Assembly: GCA_902799075.1 (NCBI GenBank)
Contig: CADBYZ010000043.1
Span: forward strand, 1-39,910
Source of the DNA: Oscillospiraceae bacterium
GTDB lineage: Bacteria > Bacillota > Clostridia > Oscillospirales > Oscillospiraceae
Reading direction: 5' to 3'
DNA: 39,910 nt
Under the pieces are notes generated by a model. The model was not told where the DNA came from. It searched no databases and worked only from the letters and a program-made list of their open reading frames with translations. Shown piece after piece: positions 32,079 to 39,251 of this stretch; positions within the stretch are counted from its first letter, which is position 1, and every line of letters starts with the position of its first letter. The position numbers and the translations under genes are program-made.

Positions 32079-32909
32079 ATGGCGCAGAGTACAGCGAACG
32101 AAAGCGAACGCATCCCACATGCCTGCCTGATCTGCGCACCGAGCGCGGAGGCGGCGCTGGACAAGGCCAGAGAGCTTGCGTCCAGGGCCGTCTGCTCCGG
32201 GACGGGTTTATTGAAACCCTGCGGGGCGTGCCGGGACTGCCGGAAGGTCGCGGCGGGGATACACCCGGACGTGATCACTCTCACCCGCGCGGCCGACGAC
32301 AAGGGAAAGCAGAAGCAGAACATCACCGTCGACCAGATCCGCGCCCTCTCGGCGGACGCCATCGTCCTGCCGAACGAGGCAAAGCGCAAGGTCTACATCA
32401 TCGACGGCGCCGAGACCATGAACCCCGCCGCCCAGAACGCCGCCCTCAAGCTTCTGGAGGAGCCGCCCGCCGCGGTGGTGTTCCTGCTGTGCACGGTGCG
32501 GCCCATGCAGCTGCTGGAGACGGTGCGCTCCCGCTGCGCGCTGGTGAAGCTCCAGGGCGCGGAGGACCCCGAGGGCCCGGACGAGGCGGCGCAGGAGCTG
32601 GCAGCGGGCTATCTCAAGGCGGTCAACACCCGGGACGACGCGCAGATCCTCCGCTGGTGCGTACAGAATGAGAACATCGACACCCAGGCCATGGCGGCCT
32701 TTCTGGAGGCGGTGCGCCTGCGGCTGTCGGACATGCTGTGCCTGCGCCTTAAAAGCGGGCGGCTTTCCCGCGCGGAGCTTCTGGGCCTGTACAGGCTCAG
32801 CGAGCGGTGTACCCAATATCTGAAGGTCAATACAAACGTAAAGCAATTATTCGGGCTGCTGGCGGTGGACGCCCTGCCCGACGGAAACAGAGGAAACGCA
32901 ATTGATTGA
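32079..32909 (+). CDS. holB: DNA polymerase III subunit delta'
   Basis: A 276-residue clamp-loader subunit. It has the zinc cysteines in KPCGACRDCRKV and the sensor-type blocks VDQIRALSADAIVLPNEAKRKVYIIDGAETMNPAAQNAALKLLEEPPA. The SRC motif appears in VRSRCALVKL. The Walker A loop is degenerate (SAEAALDKAR in place of GxxGxGKT), as expected for delta', which does not hydrolyse ATP. It starts within the first AT-poor stretch after the CRISPR module, and overlaps ricT by eight bases. Confidence 0.88.
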   Translation: MAQSTANESERIPHACLICAPSAEAALDKARELASRAVCSGTGLLKPCGACRDCRKVAAGIHPDVITLTRAADDKGKQKQNITVDQIRALSADAIVLPNEAKRKVYIIDGAETMNPAAQNAALKLLEEPPAAVVFLLCTVRPMQLLETVRSRCALVKLQGAEDPEGPDEAAQELAAGYLKAVNTRDDAQILRWCVQNENIDTQAMAAFLEAVRLRLSDMLCLRLKSGRLSRAELLGLYRLSERCTQYLKVNTNVKQLFGLLAVDALPDGNRGNAID

Positions 32910-34209
32910 AGTAGTCAGTATCAAATTCAAAAACCGGGGCAAGTGCTATTACTTTTCCCCGAACGGCCTGAACGTGCGCACCGGCGAAAAGGTGATCGTG
33001 GAGACCTCCAAGGGCCTCGAGATCGCCGACTGCACCCACGGCAACCACAACGTCATGGACACCGCCGTGGTCCAGCCCCTGCGCTGCGTACAGCGCATCG
33101 CCACCAAGGACGATCTGCGCATCGCCCAGATCAACGTCCAGCGAGAAAAGGAGGCCTTTGAGATCTGCCAGGAGAAGATCGCAAAGCACGGCCTCGATAT
33201 GAAGCTTGTGGACGTGGAGTGCAACTTTGAGGGCACGAAGACCATGTTCTTCTTCACCTCCGACGGGCGCGTGGACTTCCGGGAGCTTGTCAAGGACCTG
33301 GCGAGCGTCTTCCGCAACCGCATCGAGCTGAGGCAGATCGGCGTGCGCGACGAGTCCAAGATGATCGGCGGCATCGGCATCTGCGGCCGCCCGTATTGCT
33401 GCAGCCAGTTCCTGGACGACTTCCAGCCCGTGTCCACCAAGATGGCCAAGGTGCAGTCCCTGTCCCTGAATCCCGCCAAGATCTCCGGCAGCTGCGGCAG
33501 ACTCATGTGCTGCCTGCGCTATGAGCAGGAGGCCTACGAGGACCTTATCAAGAAGGTCCCGAAGCAGGGCGCCTTCGTTGAGACCAAGGACGGCTTCGGC
33601 ACCGCCGTGCAGGTCAATCTCCTGCGACAGACCGTGAAGGTGCGCCTGGATGACGACAGCGACGACTCCCTGCACCTGTACAAGGCAAATGAGCTGTGCG
33701 CCGTGCCCGGCGGCAGACCCCGCGATGGGGAGCAGCCCGTCTCCACCTTCCGGTATGTTCCCGAGCCCGAGCCGGAAGCCGAGGAGCCCGAGGCCAACCC
33801 CTGGATGGTCGAGCCGCAGTACCACGACCCGGCCCTGCTCGAGCCCGAAGAAGCCCCGGCCGAGGAGCCGCGCCGCAGCAGCCGTCGCCGCCGCTCCAGA
33901 AAGCCCGCCCCCGAAGGGAAGACCGAGGCCCCGGCGGCACAGAAGAAGGAGCCGCGCCCCGAGCAGAAGAGCGCCGACAAGCCCGCCGACAAGGAGGGCC
34001 GCAGCGCCCACAGCCGCCGCGGCGGCAAGAGCCACGGCAAGCCCAGGCCGGAAGCCGGGCCCAACGACGCAGCCGCCCCCAAGCCGGAGCAGGCAAAAAA
34101 GGAGGCCGCTCCCGCCGGGGAGGAGGGCGCGGCGAAGCCCAAGTCCAACCGCCGCCGCTACTATCGCGGCAAGCCAAAGGCCAGAGGCGGCGAGAAGCCC
34201 CAAGCGTGA
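32902..34209 (+). CDS. ricT: RicT/YaaT (PSP1 domain) protein with long charged tail
   Basis: In Bacillus, RicT works in the RicAFT iron-sulphur complex that affects RNase Y-dependent RNA maturation, sporulation and competence. Residues 1-~270 are the PSP1 domain, with the cysteine-rich signature GICGRPYCCSQFLDDF and GSCGRLMCCLRYEQEAYEDL. The last ~165 residues are a low-complexity Pro/Ala/Glu/Lys/Arg tail, at first acidic and then strongly basic (SRRRRSRKPAPEG, SNRRRYYRGKPKARGG). That tail may bind RNA. The start is TTG at 32902, with AGAGGAAA six bases upstream, overlapping holB. holB-ricT is the common Firmicute order. Confidence 0.9.
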   Translation: MIEVVSIKFKNRGKCYYFSPNGLNVRTGEKVIVETSKGLEIADCTHGNHNVMDTAVVQPLRCVQRIATKDDLRIAQINVQREKEAFEICQEKIAKHGLDMKLVDVECNFEGTKTMFFFTSDGRVDFRELVKDLASVFRNRIELRQIGVRDESKMIGGIGICGRPYCCSQFLDDFQPVSTKMAKVQSLSLNPAKISGSCGRLMCCLRYEQEAYEDLIKKVPKQGAFVETKDGFGTAVQVNLLRQTVKVRLDDDSDDSLHLYKANELCAVPGGRPRDGEQPVSTFRYVPEPEPEAEEPEANPWMVEPQYHDPALLEPEEAPAEEPRRSSRRRRSRKPAPEGKTEAPAAQKKEPRPEQKSADKPADKEGRSAHSRRGGKSHGKPRPEAGPNDAAAPKPEQAKKEAAPAGEEGAAKPKSNRRRYYRGKPKARGGEKPQA

Positions 34210-34210
34210 C

Positions 34211-34242
34211 AAAATGCACCGTCAGGCCGACGGTGCATTTTT
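34211..34242. terminator. Bidirectional terminator after ricT
   Basis: A perfect 13-bp stem, AAAATGCACCGTC (34211-34223) with its complement (34229-34241), ends in TTTTT on the plus strand. The flanking A-run acts as a T-run for the convergent signal-peptidase-like gene. Confidence 0.85.
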
Positions 34243-34272
34243 GATTTATGGCAAAGTATGGAGAGGACACTT

Positions 34273-34770
34273 CTATCCGATCACTTTCCCCAGCAGATCG
34301 GCGGCTTTCACAGGGCCGAAGTCGCGGGAGTCGTATGCCTCTTCCCGGGCGTCGCCCAGGAGGAACAGCTCCCCCTGACGCAGGATCACCGGGAAGGTGA
34401 TGCCCTCGGGGCGCGGGTCGGTGCGGGTGAAGCTGTAGCTGCCGCGCTCGGCGAGCCCGTTGATGTACGTGAGACCGCCCCGAAGCTCCACGCTGTCACC
34501 CGCGACAGCCACCACGCGCCGAACCGCGGTGTTCCCGCCCGGCAGCCGGAGGCATACCGCGTCCCCGCGCCTGAAATCCCGTGACAGGCGCAGGTAGGCG
34601 ACGAGCGAGCCGCTTTTCACCGTGGGCCGCATGCCGTCATCCCGGACAAGGGCAAAGCCCAGAATCAGTGAAAACGCGGCGATTGCCAGAAGGATGATCC
34701 CCACGCTCACGCGGATGCGGCGGATGAGTCCGCGGTGCTCCCGGTCATAGCCTGTGTTTCTGTTCGCCAT
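34273..34770 (-). CDS. Signal peptidase I-like (S26) protein lacking the catalytic dyad
   Basis: A 165-residue protein with one N-terminal transmembrane helix (VGIILLAIAAFSLILGFALV) and an S26-type outer domain. Box B, normally SMxPT with the nucleophilic Ser, reads DGMRPTVKSGS, so Ser is Gly. Box D, normally KRVxxxPGD with the general-base Lys, reads RRVVAVAGDSVEL, so Lys is Arg. Box E is conserved (LLGDAREEAYDSRDFGPVKAADLLGKV). The fold seems intact but ordinary Ser/Lys chemistry is not possible. It is convergent with ricT. Confidence 0.85.
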   Translation of the reverse strand: MANRNTGYDREHRGLIRRIRVSVGIILLAIAAFSLILGFALVRDDGMRPTVKSGSLVAYLRLSRDFRRGDAVCLRLPGGNTAVRRVVAVAGDSVELRGGLTYINGLAERGSYSFTRTDPRPEGITFPVILRQGELFLLGDAREEAYDSRDFGPVKAADLLGKVIG

Positions 34771-34872
34771 TGCTCCATGCCCCCGAAGAAAAAGATGTCA
34801 ACATTGTAGCACGGCGCAGAGAAAAAGAAAACCGCGCCGTGTAAATTTTTGCGTCGACGGCAAAAGGGAGAT

Positions 34873-34910
34873 TCAGACAAAAGTGACAGAATCAGACAAA
34901 AGTGACAGAA
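34873..34910 (+). repeat. Two perfect tandem 19-bp repeats upstream of glgB
   Basis: TCAGACAAAAGTGACAGAA occurs at 34873-34891 and again at 34892-34910 with no gap, ending six bases before the -35 box. The position suits an activator or repressor site. Upstream, 34810-34817 and 34834-34841 form an 8-bp GC hairpin, followed by TAAATTTTT. Confidence 0.85.
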
Positions 34911-34916
34911 TGCCAG

Positions 34917-34945
34917 TTTACAGACCGGCGCTTTTTTGTTAAAAT
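34917..34945 (+). promoter_or_regulatory. Promoter of glgB
   Basis: TTTACA (34917-34922), 17 bases, TAAAAT (34940-34945). The leader is about 55 nt. Confidence 0.65.
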
Positions 34946-35006
34946 ACAAAAAGGCAATCTGACCGGTATGCTGCCGGCAACGACATAGATTAAAGGAGAA
35001 ACTGCC

Positions 35007-36980
35007 ATGTACCCGATCCTTGAGAGGGACGCGGCCCTGCGCCCGTTTGAAAGGGACATCAATCTGCGCATGGATAACTACCGGCGCATGCACGCGCTGT
35101 TGGCAAACGACAGGACACTCAGCGACTTTGCAAACGCGCATGAGTATTACGGCTTCCACCACACCATGGACGGCTGGGTCTACCGTGAGTGGGCGCCCGG
35201 CGCGGACGCGCTGTATCTGTCGGGGGAGTTCAACAACTGGTCGGCGGACGAAACACCTCTGACGAGACTCTCCGGCGGCAGCTGGGAAGTGAAGCTGCCG
35301 GAGGGAACGCTGCATGACGGCATGCGCGTCAAGACCGTGGTGCGAAACGGAGATAAACTCACCTGGCACATCCCCCTCTACGCCCGGCGCGTCATCCAGG
35401 AAGAGCAGAGCTATGAGTGGATCTGCGAGGTCTGGGACCCCATTGAGCCCTACGCCTGGACGGACGGGGACTTCGAGGCAGACCCGCACCTGTTTATCTA
35501 CGAGTCCCATGTGGGCATGGCCACCGAGGAGTACCGCGTGGGCACCTACCGGGAGTTTGCGGACAATGTGCTGCCGCGCGTGAAGGAGCTCGGCTACAAT
35601 ACCATCCAGCTCATGGCCATCATGGAGCACCCGTATTACGGCTCCTTCGGCTACCAGGTGTCGAATTTCTTCGCCGCCTCCAGCCGCTTCGGCTATCCCG
35701 AGGATCTGAAATATCTGGTTGACAAGGCCCACGGCATGGGCATCGCGGTGCTGCTGGACGTGGTACACTCCCACGCGGTGAAGAACACCGTGGAGGGCAT
35801 CAACCGCTTTGACGGCACCGACACCCAGTTCTTCCGCGCAGGGCGCGCCGGCGATCACCCCGCCTGGGACACGAAGTGCTTCAACTACGGCAAGACCGAG
35901 GTCATCCATTTTCTGCTCTCCAACCTCAAATTCTGGATGACCGAGTACCACTTCGACGGCTTCCGCTTCGACGGCGTGACCAGCATGCTCTACCACGACC
36001 ACGGCCTGGGCGCGGCGTTTTCCACCCTGCGCATGTACTTCTCCCTCAATACCGACACCGAGGCCATCACCTATCTCCAGCTTGCAAACGAGCTTATCCA
36101 TGAGATAAACCCCAACGGCATCACCATCGCCGAGGACATGTCCGGCATGCCGGGCATGACCGTGAAGGTCGAGGAGGGCGGCATCGGCTTTGACTACCGC
36201 CTCGCCATGGGCCTGCCTGACATGTGGATACGCCTCATCAAGGAAAAGCGGGACGAGGACTGGAACCTCGAGTATATCTGGCATGAGCTCAACGACCGCA
36301 TGGCGGCCACCATCGCCTATGTGGAGAGCCACGACCAGGCCCTGGTGGGCGATCAGACCATTATGTTCCGCCTGGCCGAGGCGCACATGTACACCGACAT
36401 GGACAAGATCTGTCACAACCAGGTCATCGACCGCGCCATGGCCCTGCACAAGATGCTGCGCCTGATCACCGCGGCGGCGGGCGGCAACGGTTACCTCAAC
36501 TTCATGGGCAACGAGTTCGGCCACCCCGAGTGGATCGACTTCCCGCGCGAGGGCAACGGCTGGGACTACAAGTACTGCCGCCGCCAGTGGAGCCTGCCGG
36601 AAAACGGCTATCTGAAATACGGGCAGCTCAATCTCTTTGACCATGACATGATCCGGACCTTCCGCAAGGTCGACCTCCTGGGCGACGGCACGGCCCATCT
36701 CAGGTTCATCCGCCAGGATGACCACATCATCGCCTTTGAGCGCGGCGGCCTCGTCTTTGTCTTCAACTTCGACCCCGTCCGCAGCCATATGGACTATGTT
36801 ATCCCCGTGAGCGTCGGGCGCGATCACGAGGTGGTCTTTACCACCGACGACAGCTGCTACGGCGGCTTTGACAACATCGGCCACGAGCTGCGCTCGGCCT
36901 TCATCCCCGGTATGAACACCCCGGCCCTGAAGCTGGGCCTGCCGCCGAGAACGGCCATGGTCCTGAAACCGGTAGAATAA
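35007..36980 (+). CDS. glgB: 1,4-alpha-glucan branching enzyme, eukaryotic-like GH13_8 type
   Basis: Introduces alpha-1,6 branches into glycogen. The 657-residue protein has an N-terminal CBM48 (VYREWAPGADALYLSGEFNNWSADE) and a GH13 barrel with YESHVGMA and QLMAIMEHPYYGSFGYQVSNFFA. The catalytic residues are the nucleophile Asp in FDGFRFDGVTSM, the acid Glu in TIAEDMSGMPG and the third Asp in VESHDQALVGD. FMGNEFGHPEWIDFPREGNGW is typical of the eukaryote-like branching enzymes rather than the E. coli type. AGGAG lies eight bases before the ATG. No other glg gene is in the window. Confidence 0.93.
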   Translation: MYPILERDAALRPFERDINLRMDNYRRMHALLANDRTLSDFANAHEYYGFHHTMDGWVYREWAPGADALYLSGEFNNWSADETPLTRLSGGSWEVKLPEGTLHDGMRVKTVVRNGDKLTWHIPLYARRVIQEEQSYEWICEVWDPIEPYAWTDGDFEADPHLFIYESHVGMATEEYRVGTYREFADNVLPRVKELGYNTIQLMAIMEHPYYGSFGYQVSNFFAASSRFGYPEDLKYLVDKAHGMGIAVLLDVVHSHAVKNTVEGINRFDGTDTQFFRAGRAGDHPAWDTKCFNYGKTEVIHFLLSNLKFWMTEYHFDGFRFDGVTSMLYHDHGLGAAFSTLRMYFSLNTDTEAITYLQLANELIHEINPNGITIAEDMSGMPGMTVKVEEGGIGFDYRLAMGLPDMWIRLIKEKRDEDWNLEYIWHELNDRMAATIAYVESHDQALVGDQTIMFRLAEAHMYTDMDKICHNQVIDRAMALHKMLRLITAAAGGNGYLNFMGNEFGHPEWIDFPREGNGWDYKYCRRQWSLPENGYLKYGQLNLFDHDMIRTFRKVDLLGDGTAHLRFIRQDDHIIAFERGGLVFVFNFDPVRSHMDYVIPVSVGRDHEVVFTTDDSCYGGFDNIGHELRSAFIPGMNTPALKLGLPPRTAMVLKPVE

Positions 36981-36985
36981 ACGTA

Positions 36986-37028
36986 AAGGGACGAACGCTC
37001 CGAAAGAAGCGGTCGTCCCTTCACTTTT
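36986..37028 (+). terminator. Terminator of glgB
   Basis: AAGGGACGA (36986-36994) pairs with TCGTCCCTT (37013-37021), with a further short inner stem, then CACTTTTT. It may also serve the convergent phosphatase gene. Confidence 0.75.
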
Positions 37029-37035
37029 TAAACCA

Positions 37036-37740
37036 TCAGCAGACCGTGACCTCGGCCCCGGCGTCCTCGAAGACCTGGGCCATGATCTCCGCGTAGCCCC
37101 GGCAGGGCGCGTCCTCCTCCGGCAGCAGGATCCTGAAGCGCCGTCCCAGGTGAGGCAGGCCCGTGAGAATGTCATACAGGGCGTCGAGGTTCCGCCCGTA
37201 GTCCTTGCCCCAGAGCATGCGCGCCGACAGCACGTCATAAAGTTCCGGACGCTCCCGGCAGGCGGTGAAGTCCAGCGTCAGCTCCGGCGTCAGCGCGTTG
37301 AGAAGCCCAAGACAACCCTCGTAGATGTCGTCCCAGGCGGTGTCGAAGTCGCGGGTGTACCAGGGATCGTCAATGATGGCGCCCGGGCGGCCCGCGTACT
37401 CGCTGAGCAGATGGAGCTTGCCGTCGGGATCGCCGCGGAAGCAGCGCTCCATATTGCGGATGTTGGCATCGTCAAAGCCGATCAGCAGGTCCCAGCGCTC
37501 ATAGTCCTCCGCCCGGATGCGCCGCGCGGTCTTGCCCGAGCAGTCAATCCCGTGCGCGTTGAGCTTGCGCCGGGCAGGCGGATAGACGGGGTTGCCCAGC
37601 TCCTCGGAGCTCGTGGCGGCGGAGGCGATCTCGTAATCCTCCGCCATCCCGGCGCGAGAAACCATGTCCTTGAGAATAAATTCGCCCATCGGGCTGCGGC
37701 AGATATTGCCGTGACACACAAAAAGCACTTTTATCATCAT
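37036..37740 (-). CDS. Low-molecular-weight tyrosine phosphatase fused to a barstar domain
   Basis: A 234-residue single reading frame with two domains. Residues ~1-150 are an LMW-PTP: the P-loop VCHGNICRSPMGEF (C-x5-R) and the acid loop IIDDPWYTRDFDTAWDDI are intact. Residues ~153-234 match barstar, the barnase inhibitor: LTLDFTACRERPELYDVLSARM, then YGRNLDALYDILTG and a C-terminal AEIMAQVFEDAGAEVTV. Barstar proteins usually stand alone, next to a nuclease. No barnase-like gene is seen here. AAGGG lies seven bases before the ATG. The mobile element starts just upstream. Confidence 0.87.
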   Translation of the reverse strand: MMIKVLFVCHGNICRSPMGEFILKDMVSRAGMAEDYEIASAATSSEELGNPVYPPARRKLNAHGIDCSGKTARRIRAEDYERWDLLIGFDDANIRNMERCFRGDPDGKLHLLSEYAGRPGAIIDDPWYTRDFDTAWDDIYEGCLGLLNALTPELTLDFTACRERPELYDVLSARMLWGKDYGRNLDALYDILTGLPHLGRRFRILLPEEDAPCRGYAEIMAQVFEDAGAEVTVC

Positions 37741-37795
37741 TTAAAACCCTTTATAAGCCTTTAAAACTAATTTTTATGAACTATGTTGGGAAATC

Positions 37796-37863
37796 AAAAT
37801 GGTGTAAATCTCCATAATTCTCCATTTTATCCTGCGAAAATGGTGTATCGTTGGTGTACACCA
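37796..37863. other. Candidate attachment/integrase arm sites of the mobile element
   Basis: Just beyond the integrase stop, AAAATGGTGTA occurs twice (37796-37806 and 37837-37847), and TGGTGTACACCA (37852-37863) is a perfect palindrome. Tn916-type elements have such core and arm repeats at this place. The true boundary needs the empty site or the other end. Confidence 0.5.
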
Positions 37864-37870
37864 CAATGGA

Positions 37871-39037
37871 TCAAATTCCCGCAATTGCGGAAAATTTCTG
37901 GAAAGATTGAGCCGCTGCGTCGTAGTCCAGATGTGTATAAATTCTCAGTGTTGTACCCACATCTGAATGACCCATCAAGTATTGCAGCTCTTTGACAGGC
38001 ATCCCGGCTCTGGCAAGCTTGGTACAGAAGGTATGGCGGAGAATATGCGGCGTGACCGTAAGTTGGTCGAAATGCGTCTCGTTGTACTTGTCCACGATGC
38101 GCTTGATCGCGTGTTCAAAATGTCCGGCGACCTTCGGCTTTTCATCCTTGTCCAGAAACAGAAACCCGCTCTTGCCGTCGACAACGACCTCGACCTTGGG
38201 CTTGATCCGATCCCGCAGCACGCGCTTGAATGCCTGGTACACCTCGTCGCTCATGGGGATGTAGCGCTCGCCGCTCTCGGTCTTGGGCTTTTCCAGATAA
38301 TACTCGCAGTGCTTCGTCCGTACAAGCTGGCGTTCCACATGTACCCGCCGTCTGGCAAAGTCCAGATCAAAGATTGTCAGGCCGCACAGCTCACTGATGC
38401 GCATCCCGGTTCCCAGCAGGATCACCACCGGATCATAATACCGGATTCTGCATTTGTCCTCTTTCAGATAGTCGAGAAACCTTTTCTCTTCTTCCTCCGT
38501 CAGAGGGATACGCTCAATAGTGTCATCCGGAACCACATCGGTGAGCTTGAACGCGAAGGGATTCTTTTTCAGGATGTCCTCATCCACCGCCATCTCGAAA
38601 GCCGGACGCACGACACCACGCACACTTTGAATGCTGCTGTAGCGCCGACCGTCATTTCTGAGTTTAATAAACCATTCTTTGGCGTCGGACTTCTTGATCG
38701 TCTTGATCTGCCGATAGGAGAAATCCTCGTCCTTCAAAATGCCGAGTACAAACTCATAGTTGATCTGTGTATTATACCGCATCCCCTGCTTCAGCTTCAG
38801 ATACTTTTCGACAAGCTCCAGAACCGTGATTTCACCGGCGCAGTAGTCCAGACCGTTGTTGAAAACAACCTTTTGGATCTCCGCTTCCCGGTCGCGCAGG
38901 TCTTCAAGCGTTGAGGCATAGATGTATTTCCGCTTGCCCTTGATGTCGGTATAACGATACTGATAGCCACCGTTTGCCCGCTGGCTCTCGCCGGATTTCA
39001 ATACTCTTCCTTTTTTATCTTTGCGCTTTTCTGACAT
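37871..39037 (-). CDS. Tn916-type tyrosine recombinase/integrase
   Basis: A 388-residue integrase that inserts and excises a conjugative or mobilisable element. The N-terminal arm-binding domain (RANGGYQYRYTDIKGKRKYIYASTLEDLRDREAEI) is of the Tn916 Int type. The SAM-like core-binding domain follows, then the catalytic domain. Its residues are Arg in GTGMRISELCGL, His-x-x-Arg in HILRHTFCTKLARAGM, His in LMGHSDVGTT and the Tyr in RIYTHLDY. The ATG at 39037 has AAGGAGG seven bases upstream. It lies at the element's end with xis and mob upstream on the same strand. Confidence 0.93.
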   Translation of the reverse strand: MSEKRKDKKGRVLKSGESQRANGGYQYRYTDIKGKRKYIYASTLEDLRDREAEIQKVVFNNGLDYCAGEITVLELVEKYLKLKQGMRYNTQINYEFVLGILKDEDFSYRQIKTIKKSDAKEWFIKLRNDGRRYSSIQSVRGVVRPAFEMAVDEDILKKNPFAFKLTDVVPDDTIERIPLTEEEEKRFLDYLKEDKCRIRYYDPVVILLGTGMRISELCGLTIFDLDFARRRVHVERQLVRTKHCEYYLEKPKTESGERYIPMSDEVYQAFKRVLRDRIKPKVEVVVDGKSGFLFLDKDEKPKVAGHFEHAIKRIVDKYNETHFDQLTVTPHILRHTFCTKLARAGMPVKELQYLMGHSDVGTTLRIYTHLDYDAAAQSFQKFSAIAGI

Positions 39038-39061
39038 GATAACCTCCTTACAAATCGAAAA

Positions 39062-39101
39062 GCGCCTGATATGATAGTCAAAGTATATCATAATCAGGCG
39101 C
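39062..39101 (-). terminator. Hairpin between xis and int
   Basis: 39062-39076 pairs with 39086-39101 over 15 bp with one bulged base, then TTTTC on the minus strand. It covers the xis stop codon. It could weaken transcription into int or be the footprint of an insertion in xis. Confidence 0.6.
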
Positions 39102-39251
39102 CTTTGCATAGTTCTTGCCTACCCAGAGAACAAAGTTGCAGTTCTCCGCGTCGCTGATTTCGCGCAGGCGGTTGACACCCACATTGCTGTAGGCTGCCGC
39201 CTCTTCCAGAGTAAGAGTTGCCTTTTCCCATACCGGGACCTCACACTTCAT
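39078..39251 (-). CDS. Truncated excisionase-like protein
   Basis: A 57-residue frame, MKCEVPVWEKATLTLEEAAAY and onward to NRLREISDAENCNFVLWVG. It matches the N-terminal helix-turn-helix of Tn916-family excisionases (Xis), which bend DNA so that Int can excise the element. After WVG the usual basic C-terminus (a KRLIKRKKFEEF-like stretch in relatives) is replaced by KNYAKAPDYDIL and a stop inside a hairpin. AGGGGGA lies seven bases before the ATG, which overlaps the mob gene by 11 bases. The protein may have lost part of its DNA binding. Confidence 0.75.
   Translation of the reverse strand: MKCEVPVWEKATLTLEEAAAYSNVGVNRLREISDAENCNFVLWVGKNYAKAPDYDIL

Noticed and set aside
34707-37238. 843-codon minus-strand open frame opposite glgB
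   Set aside because: It is antisense to a well-conserved branching enzyme, has no family resemblance and arises from GC-rich codon use. Similar antisense frames opposite hisD, the Clp ATPase gene and others were dropped for the same reason.
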